Shown here piece after piece: positions 16,189 to 25,089 of a DNA stretch of 64,000 nt. Position 1 is the stretch's first letter, and each line of letters starts with the position of its first letter. The translations under genes were made by a program, and so were the position numbers. The stretch spans positions 1 through 64,000 of the forward strand of contig NZ_FRAR01000014.1 of NCBI RefSeq assembly GCF_900142375.1. Direction: 5' to 3'. Under the pieces are notes generated by a model. That model ran no database searches. It saw only the letters and a list, made by a program, of their open reading frames with translations, and had not been told where the DNA came from. Source of the DNA: Desulforamulus aeronauticus DSM 10349 (GTDB lineage Bacteria > Bacillota > Desulfotomaculia > Desulfotomaculales > Desulfotomaculaceae).

Positions 16189-17483
16189 TTGCTATTTTCC
16201 CTTAAATCGTAAACCCGTTTGCTCTTCTTTTCCACACGGGGTAAACTGCCATAGGGCACAACTTCCACATCACTCTGAATACCAATACGAGTTTTCATAT
16301 TGCGCTTAATATCCTGGGCTACCTTCTCAAATGCCGCCCCTTCCTGGGCCTCCAACTTGACCAAAATACGGTCTTTTCCCTCACTGCGGGTAAGAATTAA
16401 TTGATATTCACTGCCCGCACCCTCTGTTTGCTTTAAAACATGATCAATCTGTCCGGGATAGATGTTAACACCCTTCACTTTAACCATGTCATCTGTTCTG
16501 CCCAGGATACGGTCGATCCTCGGGAAAGGAGAACCGCAGGGACAGCTATCTGTACGAAGCCGGGTGATATCATGGGTACGGTAACGCAGCAGGGGCATCC
16601 CCTCTTTACTCAAGGTAGTAATCACCAATTCTCCTTGCTCACCAGGTGGCAGAGGTTGCCCGGATACGGGATCGATAATTTCAAACAGCAGGTGATCCGA
16701 CCAGAAGTGCATGCCCTGATGATAGGGACAATCGATGGCGATGCCTGGGCCATAAATTTCAGTAAGACCATAAATATCAAAGGTATCAATACCGAGAAGT
16801 TCTTCTATGCGGCGGCGCATTTTAGTTCCCCAGCGCTCACTACCAAAGATAGCCCTTTGCAAATGTAAGCGACTCTGTAAACCCCGTTTATCAATTTCTT
16901 CTGCCAGAAGCAAACCGTAAGAAGATGTACCAATAAGTACGGTGGTTTGCAGATCTTCCATTAATTCCAGTTGCTTCTCTGTATTACCAGGGCCGGTAGG
17001 AATGGCCATGGCACCAAGCCGCTCTACCCCAGCCTGAAAACCAATACCTGCGGTCCACAACCCATACCCCGGGGTTACCTGTACCCTATCTTTCCTGGTA
17101 ACACCGGTCATTTCCATACAGCGGGCCATCATCTCGGCCCAGGTGGCCACATCCCCTGAGGTATAGGGCACAATGATGGCTTTACCCGTAGTACCGGAAG
17201 AAGAATGGATGCGTACCACCTCTTCATCTGGCACTGCCTGCATCCCTAGGGGATATACCGATCTCAATTCTGCTTTGGTGGTAAAGGGTACCATCGACAA
17301 ATCCTGAACGGTTTTTATCTGTCCCGGTCGAATTCCTGCTTCTTCTAATTTTTGCCGATAAAAAGAAGATTTTTGAAAAAGCCGCTGGATAAGTGTCTGC
17401 AGCTTTTTTTCTTGTTCCCCATGAAGACGATCATAGTCAAAGTGGGCTTCCTTTTGTCTAAGAATTAGAGACAACCTATTCAC
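16185..17483 (-). CDS. phenylacetate-CoA ligase family protein
   Basis: An AMP-forming aryl-acid CoA ligase (432 residues, usual length). It has the ATP motif SSGTTGKAIIVPY, the motif IYGLTEIYGPG and the C-terminal GRTDDMVKVKGVNIYP hinge. It activates arylacetates to CoA thioesters. It is the last gene of the trpP-ecf-ior unit, with its GTG start overlapping the iorB stop by 8 nt, so it is translationally linked. In archaea, IOR plus a CoA ligase serves either aromatic amino-acid breakdown or arylacetate assimilation. The context here suggests the latter. Confidence 0.93.
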   Translation of the reverse strand: MNRLSLILRQKEAHFDYDRLHGEQEKKLQTLIQRLFQKSSFYRQKLEEAGIRPGQIKTVQDLSMVPFTTKAELRSVYPLGMQAVPDEEVVRIHSSSGTTGKAIIVPYTSGDVATWAEMMARCMEMTGVTRKDRVQVTPGYGLWTAGIGFQAGVERLGAMAIPTGPGNTEKQLELMEDLQTTVLIGTSSYGLLLAEEIDKRGLQSRLHLQRAIFGSERWGTKMRRRIEELLGIDTFDIYGLTEIYGPGIAIDCPYHQGMHFWSDHLLFEIIDPVSGQPLPPGEQGELVITTLSKEGMPLLRYRTHDITRLRTDSCPCGSPFPRIDRILGRTDDMVKVKGVNIYPGQIDHVLKQTEGAGSEYQLILTRSEGKDRILVKLEAQEGAAFEKVAQDIKRNMKTRIGIQSDVEVVPYGSLPRVEKKSKRVYDLRENSN

Positions 17484-18066
17484 CCCCCAGAGCCTGTCGT
17501 CCTAACGCAAAGGCCCGCAAATTAATATCACGCAGTTTCGGTGGTATTACATCCAGCATGACTTGTTTTAAATGTTCTTCATCATAGGGCAGTATCCCCA
17601 AGGAAGCTAGGGCTCCCAACATGACAATATTGGTACATTTGTAGGTACCGGCCTCACCAGCCAGTGCTGTGGCATCCAACAAATGATACTGGGCGGCGGT
17701 ATTTTCCAGATATGAGATCATCTGCTCTGGTTCATATTGAGATAACCCCAATGAAACAGACACAGGAAAGATGGTCTGGCGATTGGCAATGACCACGCCT
17801 CCGGTCTTTAACTTGGCTAACCCCCGAATGGTTTCCGCCAGTTCAAAACCCAGCAAAATGTCCGCACTGCCATCCGGAATGAGAGCACCGTAAGCTCCTT
17901 CTCCCATGCGGACCTGGCTCATCACCACGCCCTCTCGCTGAGCCATGCCGATGGCTTCGGAGGTGCGGACGGGTAAACCCCATTCCATGGCTGCCTTTGC
18001 CAAAATACGGGAAGCCAGCACATTCCCTTGACCTCCGACACCAGTTATCACAATGTCTAATCTCAT
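17476..18066 (-). CDS. iorB: indolepyruvate:ferredoxin oxidoreductase, beta subunit
   Basis: Gamma-domain-type subunit of the aryl-pyruvate oxidoreductase, 196 residues, beginning MRLDIVITGVGGQGNVLASR and containing TSEAIGMAQREGVVMSQVR, both typical of IorB. I chose ATG 18066, which overlaps the iorA stop in an ATGA arrangement; the frame is open further upstream inside iorA. With IorA it interconverts arylpyruvate plus CoA and aryl-acetyl-CoA plus CO2, using ferredoxin. Confidence 0.95.
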   Translation of the reverse strand: MRLDIVITGVGGQGNVLASRILAKAAMEWGLPVRTSEAIGMAQREGVVMSQVRMGEGAYGALIPDGSADILLGFELAETIRGLAKLKTGGVVIANRQTIFPVSVSLGLSQYEPEQMISYLENTAAQYHLLDATALAGEAGTYKCTNIVMLGALASLGILPYDEEHLKQVMLDVIPPKLRDINLRAFALGRQALGGE

Positions 18067-19868
18067 TCTGCTCCACCTCTTTCGATAATGGCTCCGGTAG
18101 GACACAATTGACGACACAGATCGCAGCCGGTACAAGTATCTCCAATGACTGGGCCTTCCTCTCCTCTGGCAATGGCCGGACAACCCAGTTCCTCTATGCA
18201 TAAACCGCAATCCAAGCATTTTTCGGAGTCAATCACTCTGGCTGTCTGGCCACCCTTCACCAAGGCCACACACTCCCGCCGCATAACTACCACGGCAACC
18301 CCTTCAAAGGCCAGTGCTTGCCGAGCTACTTCCAGGGAAGCTGCATAATCGTAGGGATCAACCACACGAACAAAGCCAACACCACAGGCCTCTGCCAAAC
18401 GAGCAATATCCAGGGGTTCTACTGGTTCACCGATAGCGGTGCGCGGTAAGCCTGGATGGCTTTGGTGCCCGGTCATAGCCGTAGTACGATTATCCAACAC
18501 CACCACAGTTTGTTTCGCCTGATTGTGCACGGCGTTGATTAGACCCGGCAGGCCGGTATGGAAAAAGGTTGAATCCCCCAGAAAAGCTACAATTTTTTTA
18601 TTTGGTTCTACCATCTGTAAGCCGCTGCCAATGGTAATACTGGCACCCATACATAAGCAAGTGTCCACGGCATGAAGTGGGGCCATATTGCCCAAAGTGT
18701 AACAGCCAATATCTCCGGTAAAAATGGCATCCGTTCCTAAAGCTGCCTGCTTAAACACATAAAAGGAAGCACGGTGGGGACAACCAGCGCATAATATCGG
18801 CGGCCGAACTGGTAGCGGGGGTGAATTCAATACTTTCTTATGATCTGACAGCTCAATTTTTAAAAAGTTCGCTATTATTTCCTTCACTTTACCGGTATCC
18901 AACTCCCCTTCCCGGGGCACCAACCGATTGTATTTCCCTCGCAAAATCACCGGTCTCCGATGTTGAAAGACCATTTGAATTAACTGATCCTCTAGTACAG
19001 GTTCCTGTTCTTCCACCACCAGTACCCGATCTAATTTATCCAAATATTTCATCACCAAGTTAACCGGCAGGGGATAAGGAGTACCTATCTTGAGCACCGG
19101 AATGTCTAAACCTAATAAATCCAAAGCTTCTTTTACATAATGGTAGGCTACTCCCCCGGCAATAATACCCTGTCGACCAGTTCCAGGGTCAATGCGGTTA
19201 AAGGAACTGCTTTCAAATAATTGGCGAGCTTCATCCTGCTGTTGATTGAGCCAACTATGCCTTTTGGACGCAAGGCTTGGAAAAATGACCCACCCTGGGT
19301 TCTTCTCAAAGCCTGTTACTTCTTGAGTCGGTACTATGGCATCGGACACCTCAACATCCTGGCAAACATGGCAGGTACGGGTAGTGGGACGAAGCAGCAC
19401 CGGCAATCCTAGTTTTTCGGATATCTCGAAAGCTTCTCTAGCCATGATCAACGCCTCTTGGGGATCCGCGGGGTCCAGCACCGGTAGTTTGGCAAAGCTG
19501 GCAAATCTTCTCGTGTCTTGCTCATTTTGAGAACTATGGGGACCCGGGTCATCGGCCACCACCAGTACCAAACCACCTTTAATACCAATATAGGCCAGTG
19601 TCATTAAAGGATCGGCAGCTACATTAAGCCCCACTTGTTTCATGGTGACCATAGCTCTGGCTCCGGCATAGGCCGCTCCAGCTGCTACCTCCAAAGCTAC
19701 CTTTTCATTTACCGACCACTGGGCAACAATTTTCTTTTCCTTAGCCATTGCTGCTAGGCTCGTAAATACCTCTGAAGAGGGAGTTCCCGGGTAGCCGGTT
19801 ACTACCTGAACGCCTCCTTCTATAGCACCATAGGCCATGGCTTCGTTTCCCATTAATAGTTTTTTCAT
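18063..19868 (-). CDS. iorA: indolepyruvate:ferredoxin oxidoreductase, alpha subunit
   Basis: A 601-residue thiamine-diphosphate and iron-sulfur subunit. In order: pyrimidine-type domain (GNEAMAYGAIEGGVQVVTGYPGTP), middle domain, TPP-binding domain (GDIGCYTLG ... FLGDSTFFHTGLPGLINA) and two C-terminal 4Fe-4S motifs (CLDCGLCIEELGCP and CTGCDLCRQLCP, about residues 545-590). The ATG at 19868 has GGAGGTAG upstream. It begins 17 nt after ecfT, in the same transcript. Confidence 0.96.
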   Translation of the reverse strand: MKKLLMGNEAMAYGAIEGGVQVVTGYPGTPSSEVFTSLAAMAKEKKIVAQWSVNEKVALEVAAGAAYAGARAMVTMKQVGLNVAADPLMTLAYIGIKGGLVLVVADDPGPHSSQNEQDTRRFASFAKLPVLDPADPQEALIMAREAFEISEKLGLPVLLRPTTRTCHVCQDVEVSDAIVPTQEVTGFEKNPGWVIFPSLASKRHSWLNQQQDEARQLFESSSFNRIDPGTGRQGIIAGGVAYHYVKEALDLLGLDIPVLKIGTPYPLPVNLVMKYLDKLDRVLVVEEQEPVLEDQLIQMVFQHRRPVILRGKYNRLVPREGELDTGKVKEIIANFLKIELSDHKKVLNSPPLPVRPPILCAGCPHRASFYVFKQAALGTDAIFTGDIGCYTLGNMAPLHAVDTCLCMGASITIGSGLQMVEPNKKIVAFLGDSTFFHTGLPGLINAVHNQAKQTVVVLDNRTTAMTGHQSHPGLPRTAIGEPVEPLDIARLAEACGVGFVRVVDPYDYAASLEVARQALAFEGVAVVVMRRECVALVKGGQTARVIDSEKCLDCGLCIEELGCPAIARGEEGPVIGDTCTGCDLCRQLCPTGAIIERGGAE

Positions 19869-19885
19869 AAAAACTACCTCCATTA

Positions 19886-20635
19886 CTAGTGAAGAACTCC
19901 TAAACCCTTACATCTCAAGATAATTGCACCAATAATCAGGACAACCACCAGAAATATTACAAAATAGTCTAAAGTGCTGATGATTGGTTCTTTATAGTAA
20001 GTCCGGTTATTACTGCCATAACCCCTGGTTTCCATGGCAATGGCCAACCTCTCCGCTTTTTTTAGAGAGATTAAAACGAGGGGGAGAGCCACCGCGATAT
20101 AGGCTTTCATCTTGCGCCAGGGATTGCCGCTATCGATGGGACATCCCCTAACCTGCTGGGCATAACCCACTTGTATGGCTTCATTTAGAAAGGTGGGTAC
20201 AAAACGCAGCGAGGTCATGAACATAAACACATAGTCGTAGGGGAGTTTCATTTTTTCAGTAAGTACCAGAATAATATCTTTATACTGGGTGGTACTCAGG
20301 AAAACTAAAAAACTCAGCACCACCGTCATCATACGAAGTCCCATGGCTATGCCCAAAGTGACAGCTTCCCGGTATGCTCCATGGTAAAAAACCACTTGTA
20401 AGAGAACCAGGATCAAAGCAAAGATACTCAGGCCTTTCATAACACCGGATAAATCCTTCATCACTCGTCCTGTTAAACCAACCAGTCCCACCGATATTAA
20501 TAAAGCCAACAGGTAATAGGGATCATTGAAAGTCAAGGCCAACACCATAACTCCCAGTGCCCAGGCCAATTTGCTTAAGGGATTTAGCTGATGTATGATG
20601 GAATCTCGGTAAATATACTCAATCACCCGCGCCAT
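19886..20635 (-). CDS. ecfT: ECF transporter transmembrane T component
   Basis: A 249-residue scaffold protein with five or six membrane segments. It carries the two Ala-Arg-Gly-type coupling motifs of EcfT (AQQVRGCPID at about 151-160 and AMETRGYGS at about 199-207), which contact the ATPases. It overlaps the ecfA2 end by 17 nt. It links EcfA1/A2 to the S component encoded first in the operon. Confidence 0.93.
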   Translation of the reverse strand: MARVIEYIYRDSIIHQLNPLSKLAWALGVMVLALTFNDPYYLLALLISVGLVGLTGRVMKDLSGVMKGLSIFALILVLLQVVFYHGAYREAVTLGIAMGLRMMTVVLSFLVFLSTTQYKDIILVLTEKMKLPYDYVFMFMTSLRFVPTFLNEAIQVGYAQQVRGCPIDSGNPWRKMKAYIAVALPLVLISLKKAERLAIAMETRGYGSNNRTYYKEPIISTLDYFVIFLVVVLIIGAIILRCKGLGVLH

Positions 20636-21473
20636 TCCTTTTGACCTCCCTTACCCTTTGCAAATACTCCTGCATTTCATCAACTGATAAAATGACTGGA
20701 GAAACAGACGTATTTAACGGTTCATTTAATTGATTGGCCAATACTGTTACCTGGGGTGGTAACAGCAGGGATTCTGCAAGTTTATCCGTTTGTCGGAAAA
20801 CCTCCCTGGTGTCGCCATCTAAAATGATTTGACCTTGACAAAGAACCACCACTCGACTGGCATAATGCGCCACCAGAGACATGTCGTGAGTTATGAAAAC
20901 AATGGTATGCCCCGCTTTATTTAACTGCTCAACCAAAGCCATGATCTGTTTTCTCTCTTGATAGTCCTGTCCAGTGGTGGGTTCATCCAAAACAATAACA
21001 GGAGTACGCAGGGCCAGCACCGAAGCCAAAGCCACCCTCTGCCGCTGTCCCCGACTTAGACGTTGGGGGTTTTCATTGGCCAAATGTTCTAAGCCAACAT
21101 CACTGAGAGCTGCAGTAACTCTGGGCTCAACTTCCTCCCGAGGCAAACCCAGGTTATTTAGACCAAAGGCCACTTCAGCCTGTACGGTGTCATGAAAAAT
21201 TTGGTGATCGGGGTTTTGAAAGACATAACCCACCTGCCGTGACAACTTAGATACCCGAGTGTTCGCTACATCTAAGTCAGCCACTCTTACCTTGCCCGCA
21301 GGGGGACGTAGTAAGCCAATCAGGTGTTTTACCAAAGTGGTTTTACCGGCTCCATTTTGACCCACCAAGGCTACCATTTCACCGGGGGAAATTTCCAGGT
21401 AAATGTCTTTCAAAACCGAATCACCAAATTCGTAGCCAAAGGATAGTCCATCTATTTTAATGACAGGGTTCAT
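20619..21473 (-). CDS. ecfA2: ECF transporter ATP-binding protein A2
   Basis: ABC ATPase with Walker A GQNGAGKTTLVKH, signature LSRGQRQRVALASVLAL, Walker B VIVLDEPT and the His-loop ITHD. The 284-residue length includes the C-terminal extension usual in EcfA. The ATG at 21473 has GGAGG just upstream, so the start lies 2 nt after the ecfA1 stop codon. Each gene in this block is tightly packed. Confidence 0.93.
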   Translation of the reverse strand: MNPVIKIDGLSFGYEFGDSVLKDIYLEISPGEMVALVGQNGAGKTTLVKHLIGLLRPPAGKVRVADLDVANTRVSKLSRQVGYVFQNPDHQIFHDTVQAEVAFGLNNLGLPREEVEPRVTAALSDVGLEHLANENPQRLSRGQRQRVALASVLALRTPVIVLDEPTTGQDYQERKQIMALVEQLNKAGHTIVFITHDMSLVAHYASRVVVLCQGQIILDGDTREVFRQTDKLAESLLLPPQVTVLANQLNEPLNTSVSPVILSVDEMQEYLQRVREVKRNGAGD

Positions 21474-21475
21474 TA

Positions 21476-22333
21476 TTAACCTCCGAAAGTTTGAATTACA
21501 TTGCGACAAAACTGAACCCCTTCATCCAGTGTAATAGGTGGTTCGGCCTGCGGATAATATCTACGGGCCAGTTCCGTTACTTCGGGTAAGGCTACCCCTA
21601 ATTCAAAAATATCTGGGTGTTGAAACACCTCTCGCGGCGTACCGGACAACACCATTTCGCCCTCCCGGAGAATAACCAATTGGTCGCAATAACGGGCCAA
21701 TAAATCTGTTTTTTGCTCTGTTACCAGGATGGTCATACCCTGCTCCTGGTGAAGCTGCTTTAACACTCGAAAAACCTCTTCACTGCCCAGGGGATCTAGC
21801 TCTGAGGTGGGCTCATCCAAAACCAATACTTCTGGTAACATGGCTAGCGCTGCTGCAATAGCCAGCCGCTGCTTCTGCCCGCCGGACAAAGACGCGGTGG
21901 AACGCCCAAGCAAATGAGCAATACCGACACTGGCCAGGGCTTTTTGCATCCGTTGCTCCATTTCTGCCGGTGGCACACCATAGTTTTCCATGCCAAAGAC
22001 TAATTCCTGTTCTACGTCTAGACAAATAATTTGAGCTTCTGGATCATCCAGCACGGTTCCCACCGAGCGGCCAATTTCGGCTGTGGACATGGTGTCTGCT
22101 GCCTTCCCGTTGAGTAGGACTTCTCCACTAAAGGTGCCTCCTTCAAAGTGAGGCACAATGCCATTGATTGATTTGATAAGAGTGGTTTTACCCGCCCCGG
22201 TGGGGCCGGCAAAACCAACAAAGGAACCTTTCTTAAGGGACAGGTTAATACTCTTTAAGGCATTATTTGCCGTGTGCGGATACTGATAGCTGAAATTATT
22301 TAACTGAATAAGGGAATTATTTGAAGTCGTCAT
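21476..22333 (-). CDS. ecfA1: ECF transporter ATP-binding protein A1
   Basis: ABC ATPase with Walker A GPTGAGKTTLIKS, the Q-loop region DPEAQI typical of EcfA1, signature LSGGQKQRLAIAAAL and Walker B VLVLDEPTSELDP. The sequence TEQKTD replaces the usual TH-D of the switch loop, as in many EcfA1 proteins. 285 residues, 19 nt downstream of the S-component gene. Confidence 0.93.
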   Translation of the reverse strand: MTTSNNSLIQLNNFSYQYPHTANNALKSINLSLKKGSFVGFAGPTGAGKTTLIKSINGIVPHFEGGTFSGEVLLNGKAADTMSTAEIGRSVGTVLDDPEAQIICLDVEQELVFGMENYGVPPAEMEQRMQKALASVGIAHLLGRSTASLSGGQKQRLAIAAALAMLPEVLVLDEPTSELDPLGSEEVFRVLKQLHQEQGMTILVTEQKTDLLARYCDQLVILREGEMVLSGTPREVFQHPDIFELGVALPEVTELARRYYPQAEPPITLDEGVQFCRNVIQTFGG

Positions 22334-22352
22334 TTTTTACCCTGCCCCTTCC

Positions 22353-22904
22353 CTAACGAAAAAGAAATTTCTTTACTGGGACATATAAAGCCTGGGCGAT
22401 AACTGCATTGATGAGAGCTACCGGAATAACTACACCAATGAAAGCGGCTTTCATGGCAGTTACAGGTAGATGCAAAGCTAGATGAAAATTCAACACTACA
22501 TAGAGACCCCCGCTGATTAAAGTGCCTACAAAGGTAGCCAAACAGGGCTTGAAGGAGTAGTTTTTCAGAGAAAACTCCGGCAGATAGGCTGCCAAAAGGG
22601 CACAAACCAAGGCCCCGGTGGGTTCAGTGGCTAGATTCAGATAGGGAATGGGTGATTTAGAAAAAATCATACTGACCGCCCCGGCCACAATACCAATACC
22701 CAGGGCAGGACCAATGGCTGGTCGCAGAAGAAGTATCGCTAAACAGTACATAGCAATTATGAAGTTCGGGGTAATGCCTAAAATGGCTGGGGAAAACATG
22801 CGTAGGACTGCACCTATGGCAATCAAAAAGGCAATAACTGCAATTTCTTTGGACCTGCTCATTTTACCGACAACCACTTGACTAGCGGTGGATTGATTAC
22901 TCAT
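22353..22904 (-). CDS. trpP: TrpP-like S component (tryptophan or indole-compound transporter)
   Basis: A 183-residue integral membrane protein with about five or six helices. The segments AIGAVLRMFSPAILGITPNF, GIGIVAGAVSMI and VIPVALINAVIAQALY follow the pattern of the Bacillus tryptophan transporter TrpP. It is first in a unit with EcfA1, EcfA2 and EcfT, so it is probably the dedicated substrate-binding component. Its leader carries a TRAP-type triplet run, in line with regulation by tryptophan. I chose the third of three consecutive ATGs because GGAG lies 8 nt upstream. Confidence 0.8.
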   Translation of the reverse strand: MSNQSTASQVVVGKMSRSKEIAVIAFLIAIGAVLRMFSPAILGITPNFIIAMYCLAILLLRPAIGPALGIGIVAGAVSMIFSKSPIPYLNLATEPTGALVCALLAAYLPEFSLKNYSFKPCLATFVGTLISGGLYVVLNFHLALHLPVTAMKAAFIGVVIPVALINAVIAQALYVPVKKFLFR

Positions 22905-22979
22905 CATCATCTCTCCTCATCTCAATGAAAAACTTGGCTTTCTCGCCTGTCTTTAACTGGTTATGCCTTATCGGGTAAA

Positions 22980-23009
22980 TAAAAAACCAGACGTGAGTAC
23001 GCCTGGTTT
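22980..23009 (-). terminator. attenuator terminator in the trpP operon leader
   Basis: On the minus strand AAACCAGGCG pairs with CGTCTGGTTT (10 bp including one G-U) around a TACTCA loop, followed by a T run and ATTT. It lies 76 nt before the trpP start, inside the leader, so it can stop transcription before the operon. Confidence 0.85.
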
Positions 23010-23028
23010 AGGACAATGGAATAGAAAG

Positions 23029-23104
23029 CTCCACTATACTCCCCTAGCTCAGCTCAACTCAACTCACCTCCATATGTAATTGACAAAACCTCTCTACTAC
23101 GCTA
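23029..23104 (-). promoter_or_regulatory. TRAP-type binding site: run of GAG/UAG triplets
   Basis: On the minus strand nine triplets (GAG or TAG) lie between 23070 and 23029: starts at 23070, 23065, 23060, 23055, 23050, 23046, 23041, 23036 and 23031. Spacers are 2 nt apart from one 1-nt gap. Four more triplets occur at 23104-23090. The trp RNA-binding attenuation protein binds (G/U)AG repeats spaced 2-3 nt. Part of the run (GAGTA and TGG) can also pair with TACTC and CCA in the terminator, giving an antiterminator. Confidence 0.8.
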
Positions 23105-23124
23105 AAACCTCTGCTATGGGAACT

Positions 23125-23153
23125 AGTGTAGCATAGAAAACAATTGCTGTCAC
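23125..23153 (-). promoter_or_regulatory. promoter of the trpP-ecf-ior-paaK operon
   Basis: On the minus strand -35 GTGACA (23148-23153) and -10 TACACT (23125-23130) are 17 bp apart. Transcription should start near 23118, just before the first triplets of the TRAP-type site. Confidence 0.6.
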
Positions 23154-23289
23154 TAGATTTTTAGATATTTGCCGGATCCGTTTCATAAATTAGCGCAAAC
23201 ATAAGTTTTTCTATCCTGATAATAACTGAAAGGATAACACCATACACTGCGACATGATCATGTCAAATATAGTTGGTATGTATATTTTA

Positions 23290-23880
23290 TTACAGGGTAA
23301 CGACTTTCCCTTCACCGGACAGGTTCTCCAATATCTCCAGCATATTGGTAACCCGGCCCACTGCCAGTTCTTCCTTTAACTTATAATACTCCAGACAGGT
23401 GCCACAGGAAATCACTTCGCTACCCCGTTCTGCCAGTTTGGTTATTTGCTCTACTACACGGGATTGTTTAATAGCCAGACGCACACCGGAGTTAACCAGC
23501 ATGATGGTGCGGGGAGCTGGTTTTTCTAATAAGCTGTTAAAAAAACTAATCATTAGGATCTCCCCTAAATCCTCGGCCCCACTGCCAAAGGTATTACTGG
23601 TGATTAAATATACCATCGCTCCCGTCTCTCCGGCAGATTTTACGATCTCTGCCGGTACCGAGGCTTCGCCCTTGGTAATGGTAAGATAATATTCTCCGTC
23701 TTTTTCTGCCACTTGTACTTGGCAGCCGGCATTCTCGGCAAATCTGGTTACGTTTTCCCGGGCTGCTTCATTATCCACAATAGAGATAAGCGTGCCCTGA
23801 GCCAATTCTTCCAATGCTCTTTTGGTATTGATTACCGGTTGGGGACAGGCCAACCCACGGTTATTAATCTCTTTTGCCAT
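23290..23880 (-). CDS. yedF: selenium metabolism protein YedF (TusA plus DsrE-like domains)
   Basis: A 196-residue protein with an N-terminal TusA-like domain (LACPQPVINTKRAL, with the single conserved Cys-Pro) and a C-terminal DsrE/DsrF-like domain (TNTFGSGAEDLGEILMISFFNSL ... CGTCLEYYKL). YedF commonly accompanies selD in selenium-using Firmicutes and is thought to deliver or channel selenium. It begins 3 nt after selD and is surely cotranscribed. Confidence 0.92.
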   Translation of the reverse strand: MAKEINNRGLACPQPVINTKRALEELAQGTLISIVDNEAARENVTRFAENAGCQVQVAEKDGEYYLTITKGEASVPAEIVKSAGETGAMVYLITSNTFGSGAEDLGEILMISFFNSLLEKPAPRTIMLVNSGVRLAIKQSRVVEQITKLAERGSEVISCGTCLEYYKLKEELAVGRVTNMLEILENLSGEGKVVTL

Positions 23881-23883
23881 GCT

Positions 23884-24930
23884 CTATTTTCCCCTTCCAA
23901 CAGTAATTAAAAATTTATCTTGCGGCATCATTTCACCAATAATAGCAGCCTCAGCCACACCACTATTGTGCAATTCCGTCAACAGCCTGGAAGCGCGGGG
24001 GGCTGGTACAGCAATGAGTAAACCACCAGAAGTTTGAGGGTCGCAGAGGATATCAATCTCTTCTCTGGTTACCTTTTCTTCGATAAACAACCGGTCTCCC
24101 AGGTGATTGCGATTGTTGTAGGCTCCCCCAGGAATAATGCCCATTCTGGCCAGCTCTCTAACTCCGGGTAAAACGGGAACTGCCTCTGCATATAGGTGTA
24201 AACTCAAGCCACTGGCTTGGGCCATTTCAGCACTGTGCCCCAGCAAGCCAAAGCCAGTGATATCCGTACAGGACGACACCCCGACTTGCTGCATCACACG
24301 GGCCGCCTCCTTATTCAGGGCAGCCATGGTAGAAATAGTCTTGTCAATAACAGCTTTTTCCACCAAGTCCGCCTTAATTCCCGTGTTAATAATCCCGGTC
24401 CCCAGGGGCTTGGTTACAATTAGCAGATCCCCTGGCGCAGCCGTAGCATTGCTGTAGACCTGCTTCGGGTGTACTACGCCGGTAACCGCCAGACCATATT
24501 TGGGCTCGTCATCTTGTACACTATGTCCACCAGCCACAATAGCTCCGGCTTCGGCAACTTTATCTGCCCCTCCCCTTAGTATCTCTGCCAGTATGTCCGG
24601 CGACAGACAGGAGGGAAAACATACAATATTTAAGGCCAATAGGGGCGTCCCACCCATGGCATAAACATCGCTTAAAGCGTTGGCAGCTGCAATTTGGCCA
24701 AAAAAATAAGGATCGTCTACCATTGGTGTAAAAAAATCCACAGTTTGAATAGTGGCTATTTCTTCATTTAAACGATAGACTGCCGCATCATCGGAAGTGT
24801 CTAATCCCACCAGTAGGTTTGCATTTGTCTGCTTGGGTAAATGCCGCAGCACCTGCGACAGGACGTCCGGTCCTAACTTAGCCGCTCAGCCCGCAGCTTT
24901 AGTCATTTGGGTTAGTCTAATCTCTGCCAT
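23884..24930 (-). CDS. selD: selenide, water dikinase (selenoprotein, Sec15)
   Basis: Makes selenophosphate from selenide and ATP, the selenium donor for Sec-tRNA. The full frame starts at ATG 24930 (GGGGGG upstream) and reads through an in-frame TGA at 24886-24888 as codon 15, in the context AAG-U-AAKLGPD, where other SelDs have the catalytic Cys or Sec. Lys18 of the active site follows. Eleven nt after the TGA, AGGAC / GTCCT forms a hairpin with a G in its loop, as bacterial SECIS elements do. A call starting after the TGA would lose the active site. 348 residues. Confidence 0.96.
24860..24888 (-). promoter_or_regulatory. SECIS-like element of selD
   Basis: TGA codon at 24886-24888 followed after 11 nt by the stem AGGAC-CGGAC-GTCCT. 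Stem, loop G and distance fit bacterial selenocysteine insertion elements recognised by SelB. Confidence 0.8.
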
Positions 24931-25008
24931 GGTTATCCCCCCTTCCGTTTAACTATCCTTCCCATTATTTAGCGCTTCGCCAGTAATTATGTACATTCCT
25001 GTCCGCCA

Positions 25009-25029
25009 TTTATAACTTTTAGTTATAAA
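25009..25029. promoter_or_regulatory. inverted repeat in the selD-murI divergent region
   Basis: TTTATAAC-TTTTA-GTTATAAA, 8-bp perfect arms with a 5-nt spacer. It is a candidate operator for selD or murI. Confidence 0.4.
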
Positions 25030-25089
25030 GCACAACTACTAATCAGAAATATATCTAACGTTTATAATTGATGACCAGCCAACCTCTAC

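Noticed and set aside
17843-18219. Upstream extension of IorB and an overlapping 109-residue frame
   Set aside because: IorB starts at the ATGA overlap at 18066; extra N-terminal residues would lie inside iorA and do not match the family.
23884-24852. SelD starting at a downstream codon, after the TGA
   Set aside because: It would lack the active-site Sec and Lys, and the ribosome site belongs to the ATG at 24930.
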